Part shown: piece after piece, positions 31,756-38,880 of the stretch
How positions within the stretch are numbered: position 1 is the stretch's first letter
Layout of the letters: each line of letters opens with the position of its first letter
Source: a virus
Virus record (IMG/VR): IMGVR_UViG_3300029448_000046
Location: 1 to 56,343 of that record
Reading direction: 5' to 3' (one strand)
Length of the DNA stretch: 56,343 nt
Notes under the pieces: model-generated
Seen by the model: only the letters and a program-made list of their open reading frames with translations
What the model was told of the DNA's origin: nothing
Database searches by the model: none
Translations under genes and position numbers: made by a program

Positions 31756-32574
31756 TTAATCAAATGCTGATAGTAATTCTTCAGTGAATTCGCTTGAAGC
31801 TTTTCGCTTTACGACGGACTCAATGTACATCCTTGAGCGACATGTCTTCATTGTGTCAACGTGTCTACCAATATATCCCTCTTCTAAATCCCAGCTAGAA
31901 GATTTGACGGAGCGTTTGTACCAGCTAGCCTTGAAGCCATCTACATCACCAAAGTTTCCAATATACTTTGCTGTCTTTATGATTTTATTTTCGACAACGA
32001 AAGCTCCCAGCAACTCAACTTGTTTGAACCAGTTGTACGGGACATCCAGTCTCAATTCATGTGAGCTTCCATCTAAATACATTTCGATTTTTTTGTATTC
32101 GGGACTCTTTAATCCGAAGTCTACTTTATAATCTGGAGTGGTATTAGAAAAACATCTCCCGTGTAGGTTAAAAACAGCTTGGCGGTTTCTTTCTAAAGAC
32201 CTTTGCCATATTGAAGCTATCCCCATTGGCGTATTCTTTTTGGCTAAAATCTTTCTGTATTTTTTAATCTGTCTTATAGAAGAGACGTATTCATCACATA
32301 AATTATTTGCATAACCATTGATTTGAAAGTCATTTACGTCCGGTGCAAAGTCTTGGGTGAAATTATGTTCACCGAATTCAGCAGATATTTTTTGGATTTT
32401 GTGCATGAAAAAATTAGATGACATACCAGTCTTAGTTAAGCTCTCTCTCGAAAACTTATTCGCATGTTGGTTTATCACATAGGTTACTGCATCAAATTTA
32501 ATGTCATCACAGTATCTAGAAATGGGTGATAAAGTTTTAACAGCATTAAAATATGCTAAAGATTTCTTGCTCAT
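31756..32574 (-). CDS. Unrecognised protein in the MoxR/VWA operon
   Basis: A 272-residue protein with GAGG before its ATG, 11 bases after the VWA gene. It is helical in the first half (SLAYFNAVKTLSPISRYCDD, NNLCDEYVSSIRQIKKYRKI) and mixed in the second half (KKIEMYLDGSSHELRLDVPY, NKIIKTAKYIGNFGDVDGFK). It has no enzyme motif or membrane segment that I can see. Its conserved position directly after the metallopeptidase-VWA gene makes it a candidate partner or substrate of that complex. Confidence 0.6.
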   Translation of the reverse strand: MSKKSLAYFNAVKTLSPISRYCDDIKFDAVTYVINQHANKFSRESLTKTGMSSNFFMHKIQKISAEFGEHNFTQDFAPDVNDFQINGYANNLCDEYVSSIRQIKKYRKILAKKNTPMGIASIWQRSLERNRQAVFNLHGRCFSNTTPDYKVDFGLKSPEYKKIEMYLDGSSHELRLDVPYNWFKQVELLGAFVVENKIIKTAKYIGNFGDVDGFKASWYKRSVKSSSWDLEEGYIGRHVDTMKTCRSRMYIESVVKRKASSEFTEELLSAFD

Positions 32575-32585
32575 GTTTTTCCTCT

Positions 32586-33827
32586 TTAATTTTGAAGGTT
32601 GATTTCAAGAACTTCACCAAACAGGTGACTGTGATAGTCAGTTGTGACCCCCCAATACACGGGGTATTCAGGTTGTGTGGGTGCTGGACAGTAACCATCA
32701 GTCAAGTAAACCAATGCTTGTGGACGAATATCATTCTGTTCAACCCAGTCAAAGACTGGCTGAAACCTAGTGCCGCCGCGCCCATGAATTCGATTTATCT
32801 TAAATGGTTGACCAATCTCAAATACATCGACGTGATTGACACGACTGTCGCATTGAACGACGTGAAGCTTTGAAGGTTGAAGCTCTTCACAAATGCTCTC
32901 TATCTCACCTAAGAACTGTTGTATTTCCTCAGATGAAACTGACCCCGAAGTATCAATGCCAACAACAATCTCACCGACATTCTCACGATGATAGTCTGGA
33001 ATAAATGAGCGGTACTCAGACAGCAGGTGATGAAACTTTTTGTGAGGGCGAGTATAGGTGTGGTCTACAATCACCAATGACTGCATCATTTGCCGAAGCA
33101 CAGAACGCCAATCAACGGTTGGCTTTTTGTATGTATCGATAAGCTCATCAGCAGAACCAAATGCCTTACCTCTAGACTTGGCCGTCTGATGTGCTTGCTC
33201 AACCATTATTTCAACTTCACGTTCCATCTGACCAGCTTCAGATTGAGTCTTGACTGGTGCATCTGTAACCTGCCCGTGGCCTCCAGTCGCTCCGCCATCA
33301 CCTTCCGCGTTACCCTCACCTTCCGCGTTACCCTCACCTTCCGCGTTACCTTCACCGTCACCCTCACCTGAACCCGTCCCAGAACCAGAGCCTTTTTCTA
33401 ATAGATGATTGTATATATCTATGGTTGACCATCCGCGAAACTTTGAGTCGATAAGACCGTTTTCAGGGAGCTTCATACAGGAAACTCCACGGCGACTTAT
33501 CTCTGCTTCAATTGCATCCTCTATTAGAAGGTTGATGAAATAATCACCTGCTATATTCCAAAGCTTTGGGTCACGTTGACCCCTCAATAAATGATGCTTG
33601 GAATAAACATGCATCACCTCATGAACAGCCAGACCAACCATCTCTTGCTTATCAAGACCCCTGACAAAGTCAGGGTTAAACTTGATGTACACACCATTCG
33701 TACATGCGGTTGGGATTGTATCATCAACTTCCCAACTTAACTTTGACGCACCAGCCCCGAAGAACGGCTGATGTGCTAGTGTTACAACCTTACATCGGTC
33801 TATTATTTTTTGAATATCATCTGTCAT
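32586..33827 (-). CDS. Metallopeptidase-like / VWA domain protein
   Basis: A 413-residue protein. The N-terminal half has HEVMH at 69-73 (VGLAVHEVMHVYSKHH), the zinc motif of the DUF2201-type metallopeptidase-like family. Residues 145-183 are a Gly/Glu/Asn low-complexity linker encoded by 18-base DNA repeats. The C-terminal half is a VWA-like domain with a complete MIDAS start, DTSGS at 292-296, then IHGRGGTRFQPVFDW and LVYLTDGYC supplying the Thr and Asp ligands. Such proteins work with MoxR ATPases, and that gene lies nine bases upstream. Its function may be remodelling or cutting a host or phage protein; CobT-like chelatase subunits have a similar linker-VWA layout. Confidence 0.83.
   Translation of the reverse strand: MTDDIQKIIDRCKVVTLAHQPFFGAGASKLSWEVDDTIPTACTNGVYIKFNPDFVRGLDKQEMVGLAVHEVMHVYSKHHLLRGQRDPKLWNIAGDYFINLLIEDAIEAEISRRGVSCMKLPENGLIDSKFRGWSTIDIYNHLLEKGSGSGTGSGEGDGEGNAEGEGNAEGEGNAEGDGGATGGHGQVTDAPVKTQSEAGQMEREVEIMVEQAHQTAKSRGKAFGSADELIDTYKKPTVDWRSVLRQMMQSLVIVDHTYTRPHKKFHHLLSEYRSFIPDYHRENVGEIVVGIDTSGSVSSEEIQQFLGEIESICEELQPSKLHVVQCDSRVNHVDVFEIGQPFKINRIHGRGGTRFQPVFDWVEQNDIRPQALVYLTDGYCPAPTQPEYPVYWGVTTDYHSHLFGEVLEINLQN
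33301..33354 (-). repeat. 18-base tandem repeat inside the VWA gene
   Basis: Three near-identical copies of an 18-base unit (plus strand CCTTCCGCGTTACCCTCA) encode the repeated hexapeptide EGNAEG in the linker. Copy number could change by slippage without disturbing the frame. Confidence 0.85.
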
Positions 33828-33836
33828 TGAAGCCCC

Positions 33837-34922
33837 CTATGAACTGGCAATGTTTTTAAGTTCGACATTTAATTTGATGAATTGTGCATTCTTACCAAGC
33901 TTGGCGTCACGCGCACTGATATCAGTCAGTAAGAGCAGTTGAAATTCTCTGCCAAGCCGCCGCGCATACCGGATAACATTATCCATATTGGTTGGGTTAG
34001 CCATACGGGCTAACGTACTCACCATTGCGTAGAGCGTGCATGGGTCACTTGGCACATCAACCGCATCTGGGTTTGTCTCAATCATCTTAACATTTGGAAG
34101 TGACCTGAAGACACGCAGGAAACCAGTGAACTCAATCGCAAACCCTCGACCACAACAACCCTCGACAAGCGCATGTTCAATAGCTTGTGATGGCTTTTGT
34201 TTCATAATATTTGACAGCATCGAAATGCTTCGAGGTGTTGGGAAAGCTGTCATGTCAGGGCTGAAGTCATGAAGCTGGTCTGCTTTGAACCGGACAAACG
34301 CCACAAGTTCAGGCAAAATATCATTAGCAACAGCATGAGCCGTCCAGTCCTCAACATCCACAATCAATTCGACGTGTGCAAAGCGGTTGCGAAGTGGTGC
34401 TGGCATGGTATTTGTCACACCCCTGTCGCTGACCCTGTTTCCAGCCGCCATAATCCGACAACCCTTGGGTAACTCATAATCTCCAAGCTTACGGTCAAGC
34501 ACAAGCTGGTAAGCCATACCCTGAACAATCGGCGACGCGGAATTGATTTCATCAAAGTTGATAAGCACTTTTGCGTCGGGATTGGTTGGTAGTAGATTGT
34601 CACGTAGCCACATAACAAATCCTCTTTTCTCAGAGGGGGTAGCCTCTGGAATACCGTCCAAGTTCTGCTCACCAGAAGGTTGACCATCAATGAAGCATGG
34701 CACGGGTAAACCCTTCAGGTCAGATGGGTCATATATAGACAGGCGAATGTCAGCCATACTGTCAAAGCCAATCTCTTGTACAAGTTGTGCAGTACCTTCA
34801 GATTTGCCGATACCTGCCGCACCCCACGTCATGAGGGGGACGTTTGCTTTTAAACATGTTTTTGCAAATAGCTTCCAGTCACTCATTCTCAAAGTCGAAA
34901 TATTCATTTCAGATTTCTGCAT
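33837..34922 (-). CDS. MoxR-type AAA+ ATPase
   Basis: A 361-residue protein with GGAG six bases before its ATG. Walker A is GAAGIGKS (34-41), Walker B is VLINFDEI (119-126), and sensor 1 is IMAAGNR followed by MPAPLRNRFAHVEL, which provides the arginine finger region. The insert LSIYDPSDLKGLPVP is typical of the MoxR/CobS-like branch. It probably acts as a hexamer that remodels a partner held by the VWA protein encoded next to it. The pair follows two further genes of the same operon. RavA-ViaA and CobS-CobT are the best-known analogous pairs. Confidence 0.88.
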   Translation of the reverse strand: MQKSEMNISTLRMSDWKLFAKTCLKANVPLMTWGAAGIGKSEGTAQLVQEIGFDSMADIRLSIYDPSDLKGLPVPCFIDGQPSGEQNLDGIPEATPSEKRGFVMWLRDNLLPTNPDAKVLINFDEINSASPIVQGMAYQLVLDRKLGDYELPKGCRIMAAGNRVSDRGVTNTMPAPLRNRFAHVELIVDVEDWTAHAVANDILPELVAFVRFKADQLHDFSPDMTAFPTPRSISMLSNIMKQKPSQAIEHALVEGCCGRGFAIEFTGFLRVFRSLPNVKMIETNPDAVDVPSDPCTLYAMVSTLARMANPTNMDNVIRYARRLGREFQLLLLTDISARDAKLGKNAQFIKLNVELKNIASS

Positions 34923-34931
34923 TTCAATCTC

Positions 34932-35195
34932 CTACTGGTTAATTCTAAAGGGTATTATGGTTGCTGTAATTTTCTGGCTTGCGGTGAACTCAACGCCAGC
35001 CTCAATCATTTCCTCAAACGTGCTTTTCTGCATCACCACACGTTTAAAAAATTCCCAAGCGAGGGGCTGAAGCCCACGCTTTTCGCATATTATTTTATGT
35101 TCATCCCAAGCCCGTTTCCGGTTTGTGAACCATTCGGTATCGTTACCTTTCATACGTATGCACTCCTCAATATCTAAAGTTTTCTGACAGGTCAT
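34932..35195 (-). CDS. Small protein upstream of the MoxR ATPase
   Basis: An 87-residue protein whose ATG overlaps the stop of the 299-residue gene (ATGA). It is charged and helical (TLDIEECIRMKGNDTEWFTN, RKRAWDEHKIICEKRG, WEFFKRVVMQKSTFEEMIEA). No family recognised. The overlap and short distance to the ATPase gene suggest stoichiometric co-expression with the MoxR/VWA system. Confidence 0.6.
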   Translation of the reverse strand: MTCQKTLDIEECIRMKGNDTEWFTNRKRAWDEHKIICEKRGLQPLAWEFFKRVVMQKSTFEEMIEAGVEFTASQKITATIIPFRINQ

Positions 35196-36091
35196 TCTGC
35201 GGCCAGCCCATAAACGCCCTGCATAGTATCTAATATTGACTGTGCATCGTCAGCAACAGACTTACGCAGGTTGTCATTAGACCGCAGGTCTTCACAGTCA
35301 TAGACCGCTATTTTCTCGCTCACCAGTTGACATGCGTTGTCCAAGTCAGCATCGCCCGTCAAATTTAAACGGGGTAAAACATCACACAAATCACGCACGT
35401 TTTGTATAAGCGTGTCTCGAAACGCACCTTCAGCCTTAACCTCACCATCGGCAGGTTTGTAATTTCTAAGCTTGTCCTCGACGTGAACTACAGCCTTGGT
35501 CAATCTTGACCACAGTTCTGTAACAGCATCATCAATCCTCGACTGCATCTGACGATTGGCGGTCTCTATGAGCTGTTGTTCCATTTCAACTGACCCAAGC
35601 ATATTATCAAATGCGTTATTATCGGCTAGTGGTTCATAACTCAGGTCAAATTGAAAGCGCGTCCAAAGCTCATTAACGCTTGGATAGTCATAGATATTGA
35701 ACATTTCACCAAGCCGCAATGACTGACGGTCACGCATTACCTCGAATTCATCAATGAACTCACTGACCAATGAGGTAAACATTTGTTGATGCCCTTGTAA
35801 CAGTTCTGAATGTCGTTCAAAATTAGTCACTGGCAAAAGTGAAACGCCCGTAGTAAATGGTAACGTCTGTGCATTATTTGCATGACGCGCCGCGCTCGAA
35901 ACTTGTTTAATTTCTTTCAGCAACTGACTACCACCCATAAGTGATTTGACGAACTTGCCAGCGTTGTTGTCGGCATTTTTTTGCATGCATGTTTCCAGCG
36001 TTGCAGACTTGTCAACCTTCTGACCGCCCCACTGTCGAATTCCCAGTTTTACAAGAACTGCTGATTTTTGAATGTTTGATATATGTGTCAT
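35192..36091 (-). CDS. Helical partner protein of the MoxR/VWA operon (DUF3150-like?)
   Basis: A 299-residue protein with GGAG before its ATG. It starts with SNIQKSAVLVKLGIRQWGGQ KVDK and continues with long helices (FTSLVSEFIDEFEVMRDRQS, QQLIETANRQMQSRIDDAVT, LWSRLTKAVVHVEDKL). The opening 'L..L.i..wgG.KkdK' and the size recall the helical DUF3150-type proteins that I associate with MoxR-VWA pairs in other phages. I am not certain of the family. It is the first long gene of this operon. Confidence 0.55.
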   Translation of the reverse strand: MTHISNIQKSAVLVKLGIRQWGGQKVDKSATLETCMQKNADNNAGKFVKSLMGGSQLLKEIKQVSSAARHANNAQTLPFTTGVSLLPVTNFERHSELLQGHQQMFTSLVSEFIDEFEVMRDRQSLRLGEMFNIYDYPSVNELWTRFQFDLSYEPLADNNAFDNMLGSVEMEQQLIETANRQMQSRIDDAVTELWSRLTKAVVHVEDKLRNYKPADGEVKAEGAFRDTLIQNVRDLCDVLPRLNLTGDADLDNACQLVSEKIAVYDCEDLRSNDNLRKSVADDAQSILDTMQGVYGLAAE

Positions 36092-36167
36092 GAAAATCTC
36101 CTGTTATGACTAGTGTACACAAATTTTAGACTGTCGCAAGACGCAAAGCGTCTAGGCAAACCACTTA

Positions 36168-36461
36168 TTAGTCATTACGCTTATTATATGTGATAACCGT
36201 ATAACGCTTACCTTCTTTGACCAGTCGTGCTTGATACTTATGCATTACTGGCCTCGAAATGCTCCCTTTCCGCTCTAACATTGGAAGCCAGTTCTGAGCG
36301 GCTCGAACCCCTGCCCTCAACTCTCTATCGTCATAATTCGGCAACGACTTTCTAAGCTTTCCGAATGTGTCGTTTCCTGCCTTTATCTGACCGATAATCT
36401 CAAGTGCTATTCTGTCTTTGAATGCACCAGTTAATTTTCGTTTAACGCTTGTAATTTGCAT
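36168..36461 (-). CDS. Small basic protein, possible winged-helix
   Basis: A 97-residue protein with AAGGAAGGG before its ATG. IALEIIGQIKAGNDTFGKLR, DDRELRAGVRAAQNWLPMLE and YQARLVKEGKRYTVITY follow a helix-helix-wing order compatible with DNA binding ('f..L.k.l....R.L..al..a..ap.i.R'). Its stop is 76 bases before the 299-residue gene. It could be an early regulator. No firm family. Confidence 0.5.
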   Translation of the reverse strand: MQITSVKRKLTGAFKDRIALEIIGQIKAGNDTFGKLRKSLPNYDDRELRAGVRAAQNWLPMLERKGSISRPVMHKYQARLVKEGKRYTVITYNKRND

Positions 36462-36627
36462 ATCCCTTCCTTTCGATTAACCATTTTTCCAATTTACTTA
36501 ATGTTGAATAAGCAAACAAAAGCGCACTGATAAACACACATACAGTCAATGCGCCTTCATCATTTAAATTAACTAAAATCATAAACAATACGCTGGTCAG
36601 CGCACCTTCTTTGATAATTTCAAACAT
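36442..36627 (-). CDS. Small two-TM membrane protein
   Basis: A 61-residue protein with GGAAA before its ATG. Two hydrophobic segments (GALTSVLFMILVNL and GALTVCVFISALLFAYSTL) share the start GALT and are followed by a basic tail (KLEKWLIERKGYANYKR). The last bases overlap the next gene. It could be an early membrane protein, for example one that excludes other phages, but the sequence does not show this. Confidence 0.5.
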   Translation of the reverse strand: MFEIIKEGALTSVLFMILVNLNDEGALTVCVFISALLFAYSTLSKLEKWLIERKGYANYKR

Positions 36628-36641
36628 GATATTTCCTTTCT

Positions 36642-37019
36642 CTATGCGGCCACGTTGCAGTTCCAGTTTTCAATTCCATCAAGTTCTTCCAATCTAAAAA
36701 CATCGTCGGAACGGATGTAATATTTGAACCCGTTTTTTACGATGACAGGCCAGAAATTGTGTTGTGAAAATCTATAGTTCCTGCCAAGTAACTCTAGGAT
36801 TGAATTTAATCTGTCACGGGTTGTTCGCGTGTTGTATCCGCAAAGTGACATAGTGATGTCCATGCCGCCGCCGCGACGGGCGATTAAATTGCCATGCAAA
36901 AACATTCTGTAAATGTTGTTTTCTTCTGTTTTGTATTCGACTTTTACAACAGTGTTTACAGAACAGCTTTTGTAGCCTTCACAAAACGCGAGAGCCATTT
37001 TTTCTGATAAATTTCTCAT
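36642..37019 (-). CDS. First gene of the leftward early operon, unrecognised
   Basis: The ATG at 37019 (MRNLSEKMALAFCEGYKSCS) has AAAGGA nine bases upstream, so the longer open frame is not used. The 125 residues include RMFLHGNLIARRGGGMDITM, SLCGYNTRTTRDRLNSILEL and FWPVIVKNGFKYYI. The series 'H.t.Ia.r.g..i..t..Gw.t.TTr.RLN.ll' is shared by small proteins of many phages of unrelated hosts; their function is unknown to me. It is the promoter-proximal gene of the leftward early operon. Confidence 0.68.
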   Translation of the reverse strand: MRNLSEKMALAFCEGYKSCSVNTVVKVEYKTEENNIYRMFLHGNLIARRGGGMDITMSLCGYNTRTTRDRLNSILELLGRNYRFSQHNFWPVIVKNGFKYYIRSDDVFRLEELDGIENWNCNVAA

Positions 37020-37404
37020 TTTGAAAGTTCCTTTTTCAAGTTCCGAAGCGGTGATGTGTTCACCGCCTAGGCAGTCCACCAGACTAGCTAGGCAGTGACA
37101 GGACAATGTTGCCCTGCCACCTGAAACTTTTTACTTTCCACCTGACATCCCTGTCATGCGCCGCACTGGCAACGAATGATAGAACTGTCAGGGCTGATGC
37201 AGTCCGGCAAACCGTGTCACTTGTTCCACGGATGCGGGAAGCTTGGTGAAATAGGGCATTCAGCAAAGCCCGCCGCCGAAGCGACAACCTGTCATGGTCA
37301 GTGGCAAGGGGGGCGAAGCCCAATTCAAATTCCAAACGTACAACCTCTTATTGCACGTCCAACATCAAAGCCCGTTTTGGGGGTCTCGACTGCATAGCAT
37401 CCTG

Positions 37405-37525
37405 TTTGTGGGGTATGGTAGCCCTGCCCATTTTCGGGGGTCTTAATCAGTATTGAAAGCGTTCTATGTGGGGGTTGATTACCCTGCCAAGTTGGGGGTC
37501 TGTGAAGGGTAACTGAAAGGTTCGG
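37405..37525 (+). repeat. Two imperfect ~60-base tandem repeats
   Basis: TGTGGGG (37407, 37467), CCCTGCC (37422, 37482), GGGGGTCT (37436, 37494) and GAAAG (37455, 37515) recur in the same order at 58-60 base spacing. A further GGGGGTCT lies 57 bases to the left at 37379, so a third, decayed unit is likely. Confidence 0.75.
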
Positions 37526-37563
37526 TATGTAGAAGTCCTACACCTGACAGTCGCCGGACAATT

Positions 37564-37660
37564 GACCGTTTCCAACGGGTCTAACGCACACCTGATAATG
37601 TACCGTTTCCGGTGGGTCTAATGCACAATCAGCGCGATTAACCAGTTCCAAGGGGTCTGG
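37564..37660 (+). repeat. Three spaced iterons ACC(G/A)GTTTCC..GGGTCT
   Basis: ACCGTTTCC...GGGTCTAA.GCACA occurs at 37565 and 37602, and a weaker copy ACCAGTTCC..GGGGTCTGG at 37641, at 37 and 39 base spacing. Each copy is itself an imperfect inverted repeat (ACC...GGT). Together with the GGGGGTCT units to the left this makes six related sites in 280 bases. Confidence 0.7.
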
Positions 37661-37837
37661 ATGATGTTGCTTGCGTATAGCGTGTTAGTCTTTTTAACGA
37701 TGAGAAAAAGCGAACCGAAGCACCACAATGCCATCCGGTGGAGTATCGGGGGGCTGGAATTGACCGCCAGTGCAGTCATTAGGCCAGCCCTGTCCGACTG
37801 CCTTCCGGTCAGCAGGGTGATGGGTCACGGGTTGTAA
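37661..37837 (+). CDS. Possible 58-residue protein in the control region
   Basis: AGGGG five bases upstream of an ATG pair opens a 58-codon frame with a hydrophobic start (MMLLAYSVLVFLTM) and a basic remainder (RKSEPKHHNAIRWSIGGLEL). The ribosome site overlaps the last iteron. The frame lies over a hairpin and repeats, so it may be accidental. Confidence 0.25.
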   Translation: MMLLAYSVLVFLTMRKSEPKHHNAIRWSIGGLELTASAVIRPALSDCLPVSRVMGHGL

Positions 37838-38038
37838 GTCCGTGTCGGTATGAACAATAAGAAAAAGCGCACCACAATAGAGAGTGGCAATAGTCCAGTC
37901 TAATATATGTTGTACAATCTCTGAAACAAGTAGTCAGGTCAAATAAGTTTTGGACAAAGGACAAGCCTTGTCCAAGGCGTGGAAATGTCGGTGCTTAACT
38001 GTAGGGGGGTGGTACAATAGCTAAGAGAGGTCAAAGAT

Positions 38039-38524
38039 ATGGCAAGTAAGAAACACACAACACAGTCGGGACTGACAGATAAACAGGAAACCTTTTGTCA
38101 GGCTTATACGGTAGGTGACCAAAAGGGCAACGCATCTGCGAGTTACAGAACCGCCTACGCTTGTGACCGGATGAAACCCGCCAGCATTCGAGCGGAAGCA
38201 TGTCGGCTGTTGGATAACCCTAACGTTTCCCAACGCATAAACGCTCTAAACACCCAAATAGCGCATCAGAACCGCTTGCAACGGGTCTCGCTAAGACAGA
38301 AAGTCACAGAGGGACTGTTACTAGAAGCATCAGCGGCTGAAAGCCCTGCGGCACGGGTCAGGGCGTGGGAATTGATTGGGAAACTCGACGGCGTCGATGC
38401 CTTCGGTGCTGAAAAGGTCGAGACAACTACTACTGTTTCGAGCCAACAGGCCGAAACTGAACTGCAACAGGCTGTTGCGGCGGCCTTGCAGGATGACAGT
38501 GTTGTCCAGCTCTTCAGTAAGTAA
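38039..38524 (+). CDS. terS: Terminase small subunit
   Basis: A 161-residue protein with AGAGAGG before its ATG. The N-terminal half (LTDKQETFCQAYTVGDQKGN, ASASYRTAYACD, ASIRAEACRLLDNPNVSQRI) is the helix-turn-helix DNA-binding region of the terminase_2/P27-like small subunits, which recognise the packaging site. A helical middle and a glutamine-rich acidic end follow. It lies 2 kb before the large subunit with small genes between, and directly beside the repeat-rich control region that may contain its binding site. Confidence 0.82.
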   Translation: MASKKHTTQSGLTDKQETFCQAYTVGDQKGNASASYRTAYACDRMKPASIRAEACRLLDNPNVSQRINALNTQIAHQNRLQRVSLRQKVTEGLLLEASAAESPAARVRAWELIGKLDGVDAFGAEKVETTTTVSSQQAETELQQAVAAALQDDSVVQLFSK

Positions 38525-38786
38525 CTGATATCGTTTGTTTTCTGTCCCATTCTCTATGGAATTCAACGGCTTGACGCCCATGCCCGAAAATCAAAAGAAA
38601 CAGGGGTGTACCTTCTCAGGTTTTGCCCGGCTGACCCAAGACCCCCTACCCCCCTGCACGCACACGCACGCACATACATGTATACATAGGACTACACACG
38701 AATAATTTACCCAAAATCCCAGCATTCGCCCCCTTCTACATAAGTGTCGGGTCTTAAATTAGAGAAAAAAGCCAAGGAATCCTACC

Positions 38787-38812
38787 CCTGTACAAATTAT
38801 ATACAGGTTTTT
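38787..38812 (+). terminator. Terminator-like hairpin before a promoter
   Basis: CCTGTA and TACAGG form a six-base-pair stem around a nine-base AT-rich loop, followed by five T residues. It would end transcripts from the small terminase gene just before the promoter starting at 38816. Confidence 0.55.
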
Positions 38813-38815
38813 GAG

Positions 38816-38844
38816 TTGACTACCTCTAATACTGGCTATATAGT
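38816..38844 (+). promoter_or_regulatory. Sigma-70-type promoter for the packaging/late unit
   Basis: TTGACT at 38816-38821 and TATAGT at 38839-38844 are separated by exactly 17 bases, the best promoter match I found in the window. It drives the gene run from 38933 towards the large terminase. The transcript would begin near 38851 with an 80-base leader. Confidence 0.65.
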
Positions 38845-38880
38845 TTTAATTGCGAGTCATTTATCGCAACGCTGAGAGAG

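Larger units (their letters stand above)
37020..38038. other. 1-kb divergent control region, repeat-rich, candidate origin or pac region
   Basis: Leftward early genes end at its left edge and rightward packaging genes begin at its right edge. It contains a GCGGTG/CACCGC hairpin (37048-37066), the direct repeat CTAGGCAGT (37067, 37088), scattered CCTGTCA/CCTGACA motifs, about 60-base tandem repeats, GGGTCT-type iterons, a GGGCTGG/CCAGCCC hairpin (37751-37790), a repeat of AGAAAAAGCG..CACCACAAT (37702 and 37859) and a palindrome GGACAAGCCTTGTCC (37959-37973). Long open frames on both strands here look like chance. Iterons beside the small terminase gene fit a replication origin or a pac site. 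Confidence 0.55.

Noticed and set aside
33290-33360. Repeats considered as a possible CRISPR array
   Set aside because: The units are 18 bases with no spacers, and are explained by a repeated hexapeptide in the coding sequence.
37084-37397. Open frames of 83 and 73 residues on opposite strands in the control region
   Set aside because: Neither has a ribosome site or protein-like pattern, and both run across repeats; judged chance.
37801-37850. Sequence resembling a tRNA T-arm (GGGTTGTAAGTCC)
   Set aside because: No acceptor or anticodon stems can be drawn around it; only a small hairpin is supported.
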